NCBI GenBank assembly: GCA_045561735.1
Contig: JBJKXC010000034.1
Location: 1-62,770 of the forward strand
Length of the DNA stretch: 62,770 bases
Origin: UBA3537 sp045561735
Lineage (GTDB): Bacteria > Bacteroidota > Bacteroidia > Flavobacteriales > Flavobacteriaceae
Direction: 5' to 3'
Part shown: positions 1 to 8,672 of the stretch, piece after piece
How positions within the stretch are numbered: position 1 is the stretch's first letter
Layout: each line of letters begins with the position of its first letter
Notes under the pieces: model-generated
The model's database searches: none
Seen by the model: only the letters and a program-made list of their open reading frames with translations
What the model was told of the DNA's origin: nothing
Translations under genes and position numbers: made by a program

Positions 1-548
1 TCAGTAATGGGAGGGTAGTGGATGGGTCTTAAAATACTGTTGCCATTGTGAATAAAGGCATCGAAATAGGTTTCCTCTAAGTCTAAATGCAAAGCCAATG
101 CGCGCAAAACATATTTCGCTGTTTTTTCAAGCATTCTGTAGGTCTCTTTTCCAACAGCATTAAAATTTTCAAGTTCTTTAACTTCTACATTGGGATGGTA
201 TTCTTTTTCCAATTCAGGATCATCTTCCACAAATTGTCCAAAGTGCCAAAATTCTTTTAAATCTCCATGCTTGCGACCTTTAGCACTTTCCTTTCCAAAA
301 GATACATAGCCACGCTGCCCGCCAATACCAGGAATTTCGTACTGTCGCTTTTTAGCGACCGGTAGATCAAAAAAAGTTTTAATTTCGGAATAAAGAGACT
401 TAACAAGCGTGTCTTTAAGAAAGTGACCTTTAAGCGCTACAAAACCAATAGATTCGTAAGCCTCGCCAATTTCAGAAACAAATTTTTGTTTTAAAGCCTT
501 ATCTTCAGATAGAAAATCGTTGAGGTCTACACTTGGAATTTTTTTCAT
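1..548 (-). CDS. 2-oxoglutarate/Fe(II)-dependent oxygenase, isopenicillin N synthase type (N-terminal part, runs off window)
   Basis: The reverse strand reads from an ATG at 548 with no stop for about 182 codons to the window edge, so only the N-terminal half is present. The product begins MKKIPSVDLNDF, the usual opening of the N-terminal domain of the isopenicillin N synthase/flavonol synthase-like oxygenase family, and the visible part ends at the start of the jelly-roll core (LRPIHYPP). The catalytic His-x-Asp...His triad lies outside the window, so activity cannot be judged. Family members couple 2-oxoglutarate decarboxylation to substrate hydroxylation; the substrate is unknown. It diverges from the E1 gene at 667. 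Confidence 0.75.
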   Translation of the reverse strand, partial: MKKIPSVDLNDFLSEDKALKQKFVSEIGEAYESIGFVALKGHFLKDTLVKSLYSEIKTFFDLPVAKKRQYEIPGIGGQRGYVSFGKESAKGRKHGDLKEFWHFGQFVEDDPELEKEYHPNVEVKELENFNAVGKETYRMLEKTAKYVLRALALHLDLEETYFDAFIHNGNSILRPIHYPPIT

Positions 549-635
549 AATATAAGGAATATGATACAAATATATAAAATCAATTGCTTATTTAATAACC
601 CTTTGAAATCGAGTTTTAAGTTCGGTTTTATTTAT

Positions 636-643
636 TAAATTTG
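636..643 (+). promoter_or_regulatory. Bacteroidota -7 promoter element for the E1 alpha/beta gene
   Basis: TAAATTTG matches the Bacteroidota -7 consensus TAnnTTTG. A start site near 650 would leave a leader of about 17 nt before the TTG at 667, which supports that start over the ATG at 736. No clear -33 TTTG is visible. Confidence 0.45.
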
Positions 644-666
644 AAACATACTTCATATCTAATTTA

Positions 667-2655
667 TTGAAACCGCCATTTTCATATTCATCATTTAAAG
701 TTTCAAAAAAGCAGCTAGGATTGCTTTATTTTAACATGCTGAAGTCTCGAATGATTGAAGAAAAAATGCTAATTCTATTGCGTCAAGGGAAAATCTCCAA
801 GTGGTTTTCTGGGATTGGTCAAGAAGCTATATCGGTAGGGGTAACCTCAGCGCTTCATAAGGATGAATACATAATGCCTATGCATCGCAATTTGGGGGTT
901 TTTACAACAAGAGAAATCCCTTTACAACGACTGTTTGCTCAATGGCAAGGTAAGGGCAATGGCTTTACTAAAGGTCGAGACCGTTCTTTTCACTTTGGAA
1001 CCCAAGCTTACAAAATTGTTGGAATGATTTCGCATCTAGGCCCTCAATTGGGGGTGGCCGATGGCATTGCATTGTCTCATATTTTAAAAAAAGAAGCCAG
1101 ACTCACCGCTGTATTTTCGGGAGAAGGGGGCACAAGTGAGGGTGATTTTCACGAAGCTTTAAATGTGGCCTCTGTTTGGAATTTACCAGTCTTATTTTGC
1201 ATTGAAAATAATGAATATGGACTGTCCACCCCTACGGCCGAACAGTATAATTGTGAACACATTGCCGATCGAGGTAAAGGCTATGGAATGGAGTCTCACA
1301 TTATAGAAGGGAATAATATCTTGGAGGTTTATTCCAAAGTGAATGGAATCGCAAAAAGTGTTCGTAAAAATCCGCGCCCCGTGCTTTTGGAATTTAAAAC
1401 TTTTAGACGCCGTGGTCATGAAGAAGCAAGTGGTACCAAATACGTCCCTGATGAATTAATGGAAACATGGGAGTTTAAAGATCCAATTACAAATTTTGAA
1501 GCGTATCTAATTAAAGAAGGTGCGATAAATTCTGAAAAAATAAAGCAGATACGTTCTGAAATTTCTGAGGAAATTCAAATTGGGCTACAACTGGCTTTTA
1601 ATGAGGCGGCGGTCACTGCGGATTTAGAAACAGAACTAAAAGATGTTTATAAGGCGTATAATTTTCAAGAAATAACTCCAAAAAATGAGACCGTTGAACA
1701 ACGATTTGTTGATGCGATTTCTGAAGGTCTAAAACAGGCTATGGAAATGCATCAAGATTTGGTCTTGATGGGACAAGATATCGCTGAATATGGAGGTGTT
1801 TTTAAAATCACTGAAGGGTTTGTAGAATTATTTGGCAAAGCGCGTGTGCGAAATACACCTATTTGTGAGTCTGCCATTATTGAAACGGCTATGGGGCTTT
1901 CCATTGCGGGTCTAAAATCGGTCGTTGAATTGCAATTTGCTGATTTTATAAGTTCTGGATTCAATCCTGTGGTTAATTATTTGGCAAAATCACACTACCG
2001 TTGGGGCCAAGAAGCCAATATTGTTTTGAGAATGCCTTGTGGGGCAGGGGTTGGTGCTGGGCCTTTTCATTCTCAAACCAATGAAGCCTGGTTTACCAAA
2101 ACCCCGGGTCTTAAAGTGGTATATCCGGCATTTCCTTACGATGCTAAAGGCTTGTTATCCGCTGCCATCGAAGATCCTAATCCAATCTTATTTTTTGAGC
2201 ACAAGGCGCTTTACAGAAGCATACGCCAAGAGGTCCCAATAGATTACTATACCCTTCCAATAGGCAAAGCATCTATTTTAAAGGAAGGTGAAGCAGTCAC
2301 CATTATAGCCTACGGTGCCGCTGTGCATTGGGCTCTGGAAACTTTAGACAATAATCCTTCCATAAATGCAGATTTAATTGACTTGCGATCTTTGCAGCCC
2401 TTAGATTATGACTGTATTTTAAAATCTCTCAAAAAAACCAACCGTGTTATCATTTTACAAGAAGATTCTTTGTTTGGGGGTATTGCCAGCGATATCTCGG
2501 CTTACATTATGGAAAATGCATTTGAATTTTTAGATGCTCCAGTCCAGCGCGTTGGAAGTCTAGATACCCCCATACCATTTGCAATTTCGTTGGAACAGCA
2601 GTATCTTGCAAAGCGTAATTTTGACACGGCTCTCAAAACGCTTTTAAACTATTAA
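667..2655 (+). CDS. Fused 2-oxoacid dehydrogenase E1 alpha/beta (branched-chain type)
   Basis: A 662-residue thiamine-diphosphate enzyme joining the E1 alpha (about 1-325) and E1 beta (about 345-662) subunits in one chain. The alpha half has the ThDP motif GEGGTSEGD (152-160) followed by ENN (180-182); the beta half starts with the usual transketolase-like DAISEGLKQA. Such fusions are common in flavobacteria and are thought to decarboxylate branched-chain 2-oxoacids, feeding iso-branched acyl-CoA primers into membrane lipids. The E2 and E3 genes are not in the window. The start is TTG at 667: the segment before the first ATG (736) reads like the family N-terminus and the -7 element sits just upstream. 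It is followed immediately by the hydroxylase gene. Confidence 0.85.
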   Translation: MKPPFSYSSFKVSKKQLGLLYFNMLKSRMIEEKMLILLRQGKISKWFSGIGQEAISVGVTSALHKDEYIMPMHRNLGVFTTREIPLQRLFAQWQGKGNGFTKGRDRSFHFGTQAYKIVGMISHLGPQLGVADGIALSHILKKEARLTAVFSGEGGTSEGDFHEALNVASVWNLPVLFCIENNEYGLSTPTAEQYNCEHIADRGKGYGMESHIIEGNNILEVYSKVNGIAKSVRKNPRPVLLEFKTFRRRGHEEASGTKYVPDELMETWEFKDPITNFEAYLIKEGAINSEKIKQIRSEISEEIQIGLQLAFNEAAVTADLETELKDVYKAYNFQEITPKNETVEQRFVDAISEGLKQAMEMHQDLVLMGQDIAEYGGVFKITEGFVELFGKARVRNTPICESAIIETAMGLSIAGLKSVVELQFADFISSGFNPVVNYLAKSHYRWGQEANIVLRMPCGAGVGAGPFHSQTNEAWFTKTPGLKVVYPAFPYDAKGLLSAAIEDPNPILFFEHKALYRSIRQEVPIDYYTLPIGKASILKEGEAVTIIAYGAAVHWALETLDNNPSINADLIDLRSLQPLDYDCILKSLKKTNRVIILQEDSLFGGIASDISAYIMENAFEFLDAPVQRVGSLDTPIPFAISLEQQYLAKRNFDTALKTLLNY

Positions 2656-3531
2656 ATGGATTATTTAAATCTTTTTTTTGATGCTTTTATTGGTACCTTG
2701 AACTGGACTTGGCGCTCCATAACCTTTAATATACCCTGGAGCAGAAATTATTTTTGGGGCCTTATTTTAATCTCTCTATTTGTTTTTGCCTTAGAACTTC
2801 TATTCCCATGGCGTAAAACCCAAAAAGCAATTCGTAAAGATTTTTGGTTGGACGGTTTTTATATGTTCTTTAATTTCTTTATTTTCAGTTTCTTCATCAG
2901 TGGTTTTTATAAATGTATCTCTAAATTTTCAAACGAAGTTTTGAATATAAAAGCGAACAGTTTAGCTGTTTTAGACCTGTCCAATTTAAGTCCCATTCTG
3001 CAGTTGATTGTATTTTTTGTAGTACTGGATTTTGTACAGTGGTTTACCCACACCCTGATGCACCGCTTTGAATTCTTGTGGCGGTTTCATAAAGTACACC
3101 ATTCTGTAAAAGAAATGGGCTTCTCTGCCCACTTACGTTACCATTGGATGGAAAATGTTTTGTATAAACCTTTGAAGGTTTTTGCGCTGATGTTACTGGG
3201 GGGCTTTGAACCCGAACAAGCCTATATCATTCACTTTTTTGCCATAGCTATAGGCCATCTCAATCATGCCAACCTAAAATTGGATTACGGTCCTTTTCGT
3301 TATGTATTTAACAACCCTATTATGCATTTGTACCACCATGCTTATGCGCTTCCTGAGCGCTTCAAAAAAGGCGTTAATTTTGCAATTAGCTTGAGTGTAT
3401 GGGATTATCTTTTTAAAACTAGTTATGTTCCCGAAGCAGATAAAAATATTATGCTAGGATATGAGGACGATCACAAAATGCCTAACTCATTTTGGGGCCA
3501 ACTTCGTTACGGATTTCGCTCAAAAGATTAA
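2656..3531 (+). CDS. Sterol desaturase/fatty acid hydroxylase family membrane protein
   Basis: A 291-residue integral membrane protein whose ATG directly follows the stop codon of the E1 gene, so the two are probably co-transcribed. It carries the di-iron histidine clusters of the fatty acid hydroxylase superfamily: HTLMH (132-136), HKVHH (145-149) and HLYHH (224-228), with further His in between (for example HLRYH). Hydrophobic segments lie near 33-50, 66-85 and 113-130. Family members hydroxylate or desaturate lipid acyl chains or sterols. Linkage to a branched-chain acyl primer enzyme suggests a lipid substrate, but this is inference; ether-lipid cleavage or carotenoid hydroxylation are alternatives. 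Confidence 0.8.
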   Translation: MDYLNLFFDAFIGTLNWTWRSITFNIPWSRNYFWGLILISLFVFALELLFPWRKTQKAIRKDFWLDGFYMFFNFFIFSFFISGFYKCISKFSNEVLNIKANSLAVLDLSNLSPILQLIVFFVVLDFVQWFTHTLMHRFEFLWRFHKVHHSVKEMGFSAHLRYHWMENVLYKPLKVFALMLLGGFEPEQAYIIHFFAIAIGHLNHANLKLDYGPFRYVFNNPIMHLYHHAYALPERFKKGVNFAISLSVWDYLFKTSYVPEADKNIMLGYEDDHKMPNSFWGQLRYGFRSKD

Positions 3532-3535
3532 ATAA

Positions 3536-5221
3536 TTACAGTGCTTTATTGACAATATTGAGAACTTCAGATTCAAAATCTTCCGCCTCGTATACCATTT
3601 TTTGACCCTTAGCAATGACTTTCTTTACAAAAGATTTATCATCCAGACTTTTACAGTTAATTTTTAAATTTAAAAAAGCGCCAATAACTGCTGTTCTGGC
3701 ACAAAGTGCGGCCACTCCAACATCTGTTATGGCATTAGGGTTTCCAATTTCAGCCATTTTTTTAATAGCCTCAAAACTAGCATAGGCGGTTTGCATGACT
3801 TCCAATGGAATTTCAATGGCTTTCTTTGTGGCTGCTTGTATGGCTTCCAAACGAATTGTTTTCTCTTCATCTGTACTTTTAGGCAATTTGAATGCTGCCA
3901 TGATCAGGTTAAAAGATTGCGCATCTTTATCGACCAATGACAAAAGTTTCTTTTGATTGGCTATAGAACTGCTGCCCCAATCAGAAAAGACTTCCCATTG
4001 ATCATCCCAGCCTCTTTTGTGAGCCGATAAATTCGCAGACATGGTCACTAAAGCTGCACCTAGCGCGCCACAATAGGCTGCAATAGACCCGCCGCCTGGT
4101 GCTGGAGATTCACTGGCAGTTTCAAACGAAAAGGCGCGTAAATTCATATCAATTAGCTCTGAATCATCTGCCTCTAAAAAAGATTCTAAGATTTGTTCTT
4201 CTGGGACAAAAGGTTTGAGTTCATCTAGTCCTAATGTTTTTACCGCCATTCGAATGATTTCAGCATCTGGTAATGCTACAGAACGCTGTTGTTTTTTAAG
4301 GAAATAAATACCTGCATCCATGAGCACTTGCTTTGGTACCAGTCCGACGAGCTCAGACCCTGTCACTCTCAGTCCTCTTTTATCGGCACGTTCGCAAGTT
4401 TTTTCAAATACTTCATGAAGTGGGGTGGTTTGAATGTTTGTTAGGTTGTAGGAGATTTGTGCAATCCCATAATCTTTGATAAACCAACCAATTCCCTTCA
4501 GGTTTTTAAAATAACCCGGAATGCGAATGGGCTCACCATTTTCATCTTTTTCCAAGGAACCCATAAGTTTGTTTCCTTTTCTCTTTAAACGCCCTGCTTC
4601 ACGTAAATCAAAAGCGATGGCATTGGCACGTCGGGTGGAGGTCGTGTTTAAGTTTATATTGTAAGCCACCAGAAAATCGCGTGCCGCAATGGCGGTGGCG
4701 CCAGATTTTTTGATATTTTCATTAAATAGAGCAGGACCATAATCAGGTTTCCAATTTGGATTTTTCAATTTTTCCTCCAGACCTTCATATTCACCAGATC
4801 TGCAATTGGCAAGATTTTTTCGCTCTGCTGTACTGGCGGCGTTCTCATAGCAATACACAGGAATTTTTAAAGATTCTCCTATTTTTTTAGATAAGATATG
4901 AGCTAAACGGACGGTTTCCTCCATACTGATATTGGCAATGGGAATCAATGGGCATACATCAACCGCTCCCATTCGTGGGTGTGCCCCCTTGTGCTTGGAC
5001 ATATCAATCAGTTCTTGCGCTTTTTTAATCAGGTTAAATGCGGCTTCTACGACTGCATTCGGAGGCCCAATAAAAGTAATAACTGTTCTGTTGGTGTCCT
5101 TTCCAGGATCTATATTGAGAAGTTTAACGCCTGCAACTTTATTGACTTCCTCACAAACGGCTTGTATGGTAGTTTCGTTTTGACCTTCAGATATGTTAGG
5201 AACACATTCAATAATTTGCAT
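3536..5221 (-). CDS. ftcD: Bifunctional glutamate formimidoyltransferase / formiminotetrahydrofolate cyclodeaminase
   Basis: A 561-residue fusion. Residues 1 to about 330 match formimidoyltransferase (opening MQIIECVPNISEG), which moves the formimino group of N-formiminoglutamate to tetrahydrofolate. The C-terminal part from about 340 is the cyclodeaminase domain, with the family APGGGS turn at 374-379, releasing ammonia to give methenyl-THF. This is the folate-dependent end of histidine degradation and resembles the fused animal enzyme. It lies 69 bp downstream of hutI on the same strand, consistent with an operon. The convergent hydroxylase gene ends 4 bp away. Confidence 0.92.
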   Translation of the reverse strand: MQIIECVPNISEGQNETTIQAVCEEVNKVAGVKLLNIDPGKDTNRTVITFIGPPNAVVEAAFNLIKKAQELIDMSKHKGAHPRMGAVDVCPLIPIANISMEETVRLAHILSKKIGESLKIPVYCYENAASTAERKNLANCRSGEYEGLEEKLKNPNWKPDYGPALFNENIKKSGATAIAARDFLVAYNINLNTTSTRRANAIAFDLREAGRLKRKGNKLMGSLEKDENGEPIRIPGYFKNLKGIGWFIKDYGIAQISYNLTNIQTTPLHEVFEKTCERADKRGLRVTGSELVGLVPKQVLMDAGIYFLKKQQRSVALPDAEIIRMAVKTLGLDELKPFVPEEQILESFLEADDSELIDMNLRAFSFETASESPAPGGGSIAAYCGALGAALVTMSANLSAHKRGWDDQWEVFSDWGSSSIANQKKLLSLVDKDAQSFNLIMAAFKLPKSTDEEKTIRLEAIQAATKKAIEIPLEVMQTAYASFEAIKKMAEIGNPNAITDVGVAALCARTAVIGAFLNLKINCKSLDDKSFVKKVIAKGQKMVYEAEDFESEVLNIVNKAL

Positions 5222-5290
5222 AGGGGAGTGATTAATTAGGCATAAATATATAAAATTTTAAGTGGCTTAAATTCAAATAAAACAGCTGTT

Positions 5291-6535
5291 TTATTTTAGT
5301 TTAGAATTCTCCCATTTAAAAACAGTCTTGTAGACGGGGTTATTTCCAAATGCATATGGAATTTCCCCATAATTTTCCATTAGCTTTGTAAGTATCAAAT
5401 TGGCTTTTTTGCCAACCGTAATACTGCCATAATCATCTGAAATACCCATCGCATAGGCGCCATTTAGCGTGGCGGCATTAAGGGCTTCTTCTGGGGTCAT
5501 TTTCATTTTAATGCAAGCCAAACTTACAATAAAGTTCATATTCCCACTTGGGGCAGACCCTGGGTTGAAATCCGTCGCCAATGCCAATGGCAAGTCAGCA
5601 TCCATAAGTTTTCTTGAAGGAGTGTACGGTATTCCAAGGAAAAAGGAGCATCCTGGCAAGGCTACTGGCATGGTTTGAGAATACTTTAAAGCCTCTATAT
5701 CGGCCTCTGAAAGTTCTTCTAAATGGTCTACTGAGAGGGCTTTGTGTTTAACGCCCAGTGCAATCCCCCCAAAGGCATTGAATTGATTGACATGAATTTT
5801 AGGTAACAATCCATAGCGCTTTGCAGCGGTTAGTATTCGGTCTGTATCTTTTAAATCGAAATAACCTTTTTCACAAAACACATCGACATAGTCGGCTAAA
5901 TTTTCAGTTTTAATCTTTGGGAGCATTTTATTTATAATCAAATCAACATAAGCCGATTTTTTGGATTTGTAGTCTTCAGGAACAGCATGTGCACCCAAAA
6001 ATGTTACTTTTATTTTGATGGCAGTTTGTTGGGCTATTTTTTTAATCACGCGCAACATTTTTAACTCGGCATCAACGGTTAAACCATAACCAGATTTAAT
6101 TTCTAAAGCTCCGGTTCCCAGTTTTTCAAGTTCTTTAATGCGCGCCATAGATTGTTTAAAAAGAGATGCTTCAGATGTTTTTTCTAAGGTTTTAGCAGAA
6201 TTTAATATACCACCTCCCCGCTGAGCGATTTCTTCATAACTCAATCCGTTGATGCGATCTACAAATTCTTGACTGCGATGGCCAGCAAAGACCGTGTGGG
6301 AGTGGCTATCACACCAAGATGGCAGCAGTAAACGACCTGTTGCATCAATGCATTCATCCCCTTGTTCGGGACTGTACGCTTCCATTTTTCCAAAGGCCGC
6401 AATTTTATCGTCTTTAATGGCTAAAAAAGCATTGTCAATTTTTGGTAGTTCATCCATCAGCGCCCCAGCGACTTTAAAATCACCTTTTGCTCTGATTTGC
6501 AACAGTTGTTTGATGTTGATAAAAACCTTACGCAT
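5291..6535 (-). CDS. hutI: Imidazolonepropionase
   Basis: A 414-residue amidohydrolase that opens 4-imidazolone-5-propanoate to N-formiminoglutamate, the substrate of the downstream ftcD product. Metal and active-site motifs are intact: HSH at 78-80 followed by TVFAGHR, later HVNQF, VDHLEE and ATDFNPGSAPSGN. Length is standard. It starts 4 bp after the fumC stop and is followed by ftcD, so fumC-hutI-ftcD is probably one transcript. Histidase (hutH) and urocanase (hutU) are not in the window and must be elsewhere if the pathway is complete. Confidence 0.93.
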   Translation of the reverse strand: MRKVFINIKQLLQIRAKGDFKVAGALMDELPKIDNAFLAIKDDKIAAFGKMEAYSPEQGDECIDATGRLLLPSWCDSHSHTVFAGHRSQEFVDRINGLSYEEIAQRGGGILNSAKTLEKTSEASLFKQSMARIKELEKLGTGALEIKSGYGLTVDAELKMLRVIKKIAQQTAIKIKVTFLGAHAVPEDYKSKKSAYVDLIINKMLPKIKTENLADYVDVFCEKGYFDLKDTDRILTAAKRYGLLPKIHVNQFNAFGGIALGVKHKALSVDHLEELSEADIEALKYSQTMPVALPGCSFFLGIPYTPSRKLMDADLPLALATDFNPGSAPSGNMNFIVSLACIKMKMTPEEALNAATLNGAYAMGISDDYGSITVGKKANLILTKLMENYGEIPYAFGNNPVYKTVFKWENSKLK

Positions 6536-6539
6536 TCTT

Positions 6540-7937
6540 TTAATTGAAACTTCCAGTCATGTCTTCGGGCTTGACCCATGCATCGTATTCCTCTGCCGTT
6601 ACATACCCTAAATTGATAGCTTCTTCACGCAGTGTGGTACTGTTTTTATGTGCTGTATTTGCGATTTCAGCTGCTTTGTAGTATCCAATTTTTGTGTTTA
6701 AAGCAGTGACCAACATTAAAGAATTATTAAGCAATTCATTGATAACATTGCGGTTCGGTTGAATTCCTGAAGCACAATGCGCTTCAAAACTCTTGCAGGC
6801 ATCGCCTAGGAGTTGTGCAGATTGTAAAAGGTTTGCTGCCATCACAGGCTTGAACACATTTAATTCATAGTGACCTTGGGATCCTCCAAATGCAATTGCT
6901 ACGTCATTCCCAATGACTTGCGCACAAACCATGGTCAGAGCTTCACATTGGGTGGGGTTTACTTTTCCAGGCATGATAGAACTTCCAGGCTCATTAGCCG
7001 GAATGGTAATTTCACCAATACCAGATCTTGGACCTGAAGCCATCATCCGAATGTCATTGGCAATTTTATTAAGGGCGACCGCCAACTGCTTGAGCGCGCC
7101 ATGGGTTTCTACGATGGCATCGTGGGCTGCTAAGGCCTCAAATTTATTTTTTGCAGTCACAAAGGGTAAGCCTGTAAATTCAGCAATGTATTTGGCAACT
7201 GATATGTCGTAGCCTTTGGGTGTATTGAGTCCAGTACCAACAGCGGTACCTCCCAACGCCAATTCACCAAGATGATCTAGTGTGTTTTTTAAAGCTTTAA
7301 TACCATGGTCAAGTTGAGACACATAGCCCGAAAATTCTTGGCCAAGGGTCAGTGGTGTGGCATCCATAAGGTGGGTACGGCCTATTTTTACCACGGCTTT
7401 GAAGTCCTCAGCTTTGTTTTTTAAAGTATTTCTAAGTTGTTCAACGCCAGGGATGGTAACATCAATAAGTTTTTTATAGCTTGCAATGTGCATTCCAGTA
7501 GGGAAGGTGTCGTTAGAAGATTGGGATTTGTTAACATCGTCGTTGGGTTGGATGGTTTTATCACCTTTTCCAATGGTTTTTCCTGCCAATTGATGGGCTC
7601 GATTTGCCACCACTTCATTGACATTCATATTACTCTGCGTGCCAGAGCCTGTTTGCCATATGACAAGCGGAAACTGCGCATCGTGTTTACCTTCTAAAAT
7701 TTCATCACAAACAGCTGCAATAAGATCTCGTTTTTTTAATTCCAGAACCCCCAATTCGTGATTGGCGTAAGCCGCAGCTTTTTTGAGATAAGCAAACCCA
7801 TACATTACTTCGATTGGCATGGATGCTGATGGGCCAATTTTGAAATTATTTCGCGAACGTTCGGTTTGTGCCCCCCAAAGTTTGTCAGATGGCACCTTAA
7901 CTTCGCCCATGGTGTCTTTTTCTATTCTATACTTCAT
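6540..7937 (-). CDS. fumC: Class II fumarate hydratase
   Basis: A 465-residue member of the fumarase/aspartase superfamily that interconverts fumarate and malate in the TCA cycle. The superfamily signature GSSIMPGKVNP is at 318-328 and the conserved GRTHLMDATP is at 186-195. Length and the lack of cluster-binding cysteine motifs fit the iron-sulfur-independent class. It is the first gene of a run with hutI (4 bp gap) and ftcD. The ATG is at 7937, with a -7 element about 25 bp upstream. Confidence 0.95.
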   Translation of the reverse strand: MKYRIEKDTMGEVKVPSDKLWGAQTERSRNNFKIGPSASMPIEVMYGFAYLKKAAAYANHELGVLELKKRDLIAAVCDEILEGKHDAQFPLVIWQTGSGTQSNMNVNEVVANRAHQLAGKTIGKGDKTIQPNDDVNKSQSSNDTFPTGMHIASYKKLIDVTIPGVEQLRNTLKNKAEDFKAVVKIGRTHLMDATPLTLGQEFSGYVSQLDHGIKALKNTLDHLGELALGGTAVGTGLNTPKGYDISVAKYIAEFTGLPFVTAKNKFEALAAHDAIVETHGALKQLAVALNKIANDIRMMASGPRSGIGEITIPANEPGSSIMPGKVNPTQCEALTMVCAQVIGNDVAIAFGGSQGHYELNVFKPVMAANLLQSAQLLGDACKSFEAHCASGIQPNRNVINELLNNSLMLVTALNTKIGYYKAAEIANTAHKNSTTLREEAINLGYVTAEEYDAWVKPEDMTGSFN

Positions 7938-7959
7938 TACAAATGCGAATGGTGTCTTA

Positions 7960-7967
7960 CAAATTTA
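7960..7967 (-). promoter_or_regulatory. -7 promoter element upstream of fumC
   Basis: On the minus strand this reads TAAATTTG, an exact match to TAnnTTTG, 22 bp before the fumC ATG. It would drive the fumC-hutI-ftcD run. No convincing -33 TTG is visible. Confidence 0.45.
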
Positions 7968-8060
7968 ATTTATTTTGAAGAAAAACGCCTATTATTTAGT
8001 GCAAATCCTCTAATTAGGTTCTCTACTTTTTTGCGTTGTTGATAATTTTAGTTTTTTCCA

Positions 8061-8091
8061 TTGTAAAACATTAAATCTTAGTGTATCTTTG
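8061..8091 (+). promoter_or_regulatory. Complete Bacteroidota promoter (TTG-N20-TATCTTTG)
   Basis: TTG at 8061-8063 is separated by exactly 20 bp from TATCTTTG at 8084-8091. Both elements and the spacing fit the Bacteroidota sigma-A promoter. The predicted start site near 8098 is about 11 nt before the small ORF at 8109. Confidence 0.7.
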
Positions 8092-8108
8092 TAAGGGAAT
8101 TATTTGTT

Positions 8109-8285
8109 ATGATTTTTGAATTTGATCAGTACTTGGGATTTTTAGCGTTTTTAACCATACTTACTATTGGGTTTTGGTTGATGATTTTTCTTTTGACCTT
8201 TGCCATCCCATATTGGGTGTTTGGTTCTGCTATTGAGACTTTTAAAGAAAAACGTGCAGCTAAAAAAGCCAAACCAGAGGCATAG
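8109..8285 (+). CDS. Small single-pass membrane protein, 58 aa
   Basis: ATG at 8109 opens a 58-codon ORF with one long hydrophobic stretch (residues about 8-38, with aromatic residues FW, PYW) and a Lys/Arg/Ala-rich tail (about 45-58, ending KAKPEA), so the C-terminus is probably cytoplasmic. I do not recognise a family. The case for a real gene is its surroundings: a well-formed promoter at 8061-8091 directly upstream and a hairpin-plus-T-tract terminator at 8305-8332, giving a monocistronic transcript of about 230 nt. Function unknown. Confidence 0.7.
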   Translation: MIFEFDQYLGFLAFLTILTIGFWLMIFLLTFAIPYWVFGSAIETFKEKRAAKKAKPEA

Positions 8286-8304
8286 ATTCACAAAAATTTT
8301 TTAC

Positions 8305-8332
8305 AATCCAAACCCATCCGTTTGGATTTTTT
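8305..8332 (+). terminator. Intrinsic terminator after the 58-aa membrane protein gene
   Basis: A 9-bp perfect stem AATCCAAAC (8305-8313) / GTTTGGATT (8320-8328) with a CCATCC loop, followed by a T-run to 8332. The arsC stop codon on the other strand is at 8331, so the element also lies just beyond arsC; the A/T-rich flank on that side could give weak termination there too. Confidence 0.7.
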
Positions 8333-8672
8333 AAACTATTTCTTGGATGCGTTCTGTCGGCCTGCCAACAACGGCTTTATTACCGTTTGTGACAATAGGA
8401 CGTTCTATTAATTTTGGATGGCACAGCATGGCATTTATAATTTCATCGTCTGAAAGGTTTTTGCCTTTAAATTCGGATTTCCATAAAGCTTCGTTGGTTC
8501 TTACCAAGTCAATAGGTTGCATATCAAGCGCTTTGATGAGTGTTTTTAAAGTTTCCTTTGTGATGGGGTTTATTAAGTAATTTACAATCTCAAAATTACA
8601 CCCCATTTTTTCTAAGAGTTTGACAGCCAATCTCGATTTTTGACAACGGTTGTTGTGGTAAATTTTTATCAT
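8331..8672 (-). CDS. ArsC/Spx-family protein (arsenate reductase-like, glutaredoxin fold)
   Basis: A 113-residue ArsC-family protein. The catalytic region reads NNRCQKSR with Cys10, matching the glutaredoxin-dependent arsenate reductase motif, and the RPI/GRP region near the C-terminus (ERPIV, VVGRP) is present. Family members reduce arsenate, although many chromosomal copies have unclear roles; no arsenite pump or ArsR gene lies nearby. Its ATG overlaps the TGA stop of prfB (ATGA), so it is probably translationally coupled to release factor 2. Confidence 0.8.
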   Translation of the reverse strand: MIKIYHNNRCQKSRLAVKLLEKMGCNFEIVNYLINPITKETLKTLIKALDMQPIDLVRTNEALWKSEFKGKNLSDDEIINAMLCHPKLIERPIVTNGNKAVVGRPTERIQEIV

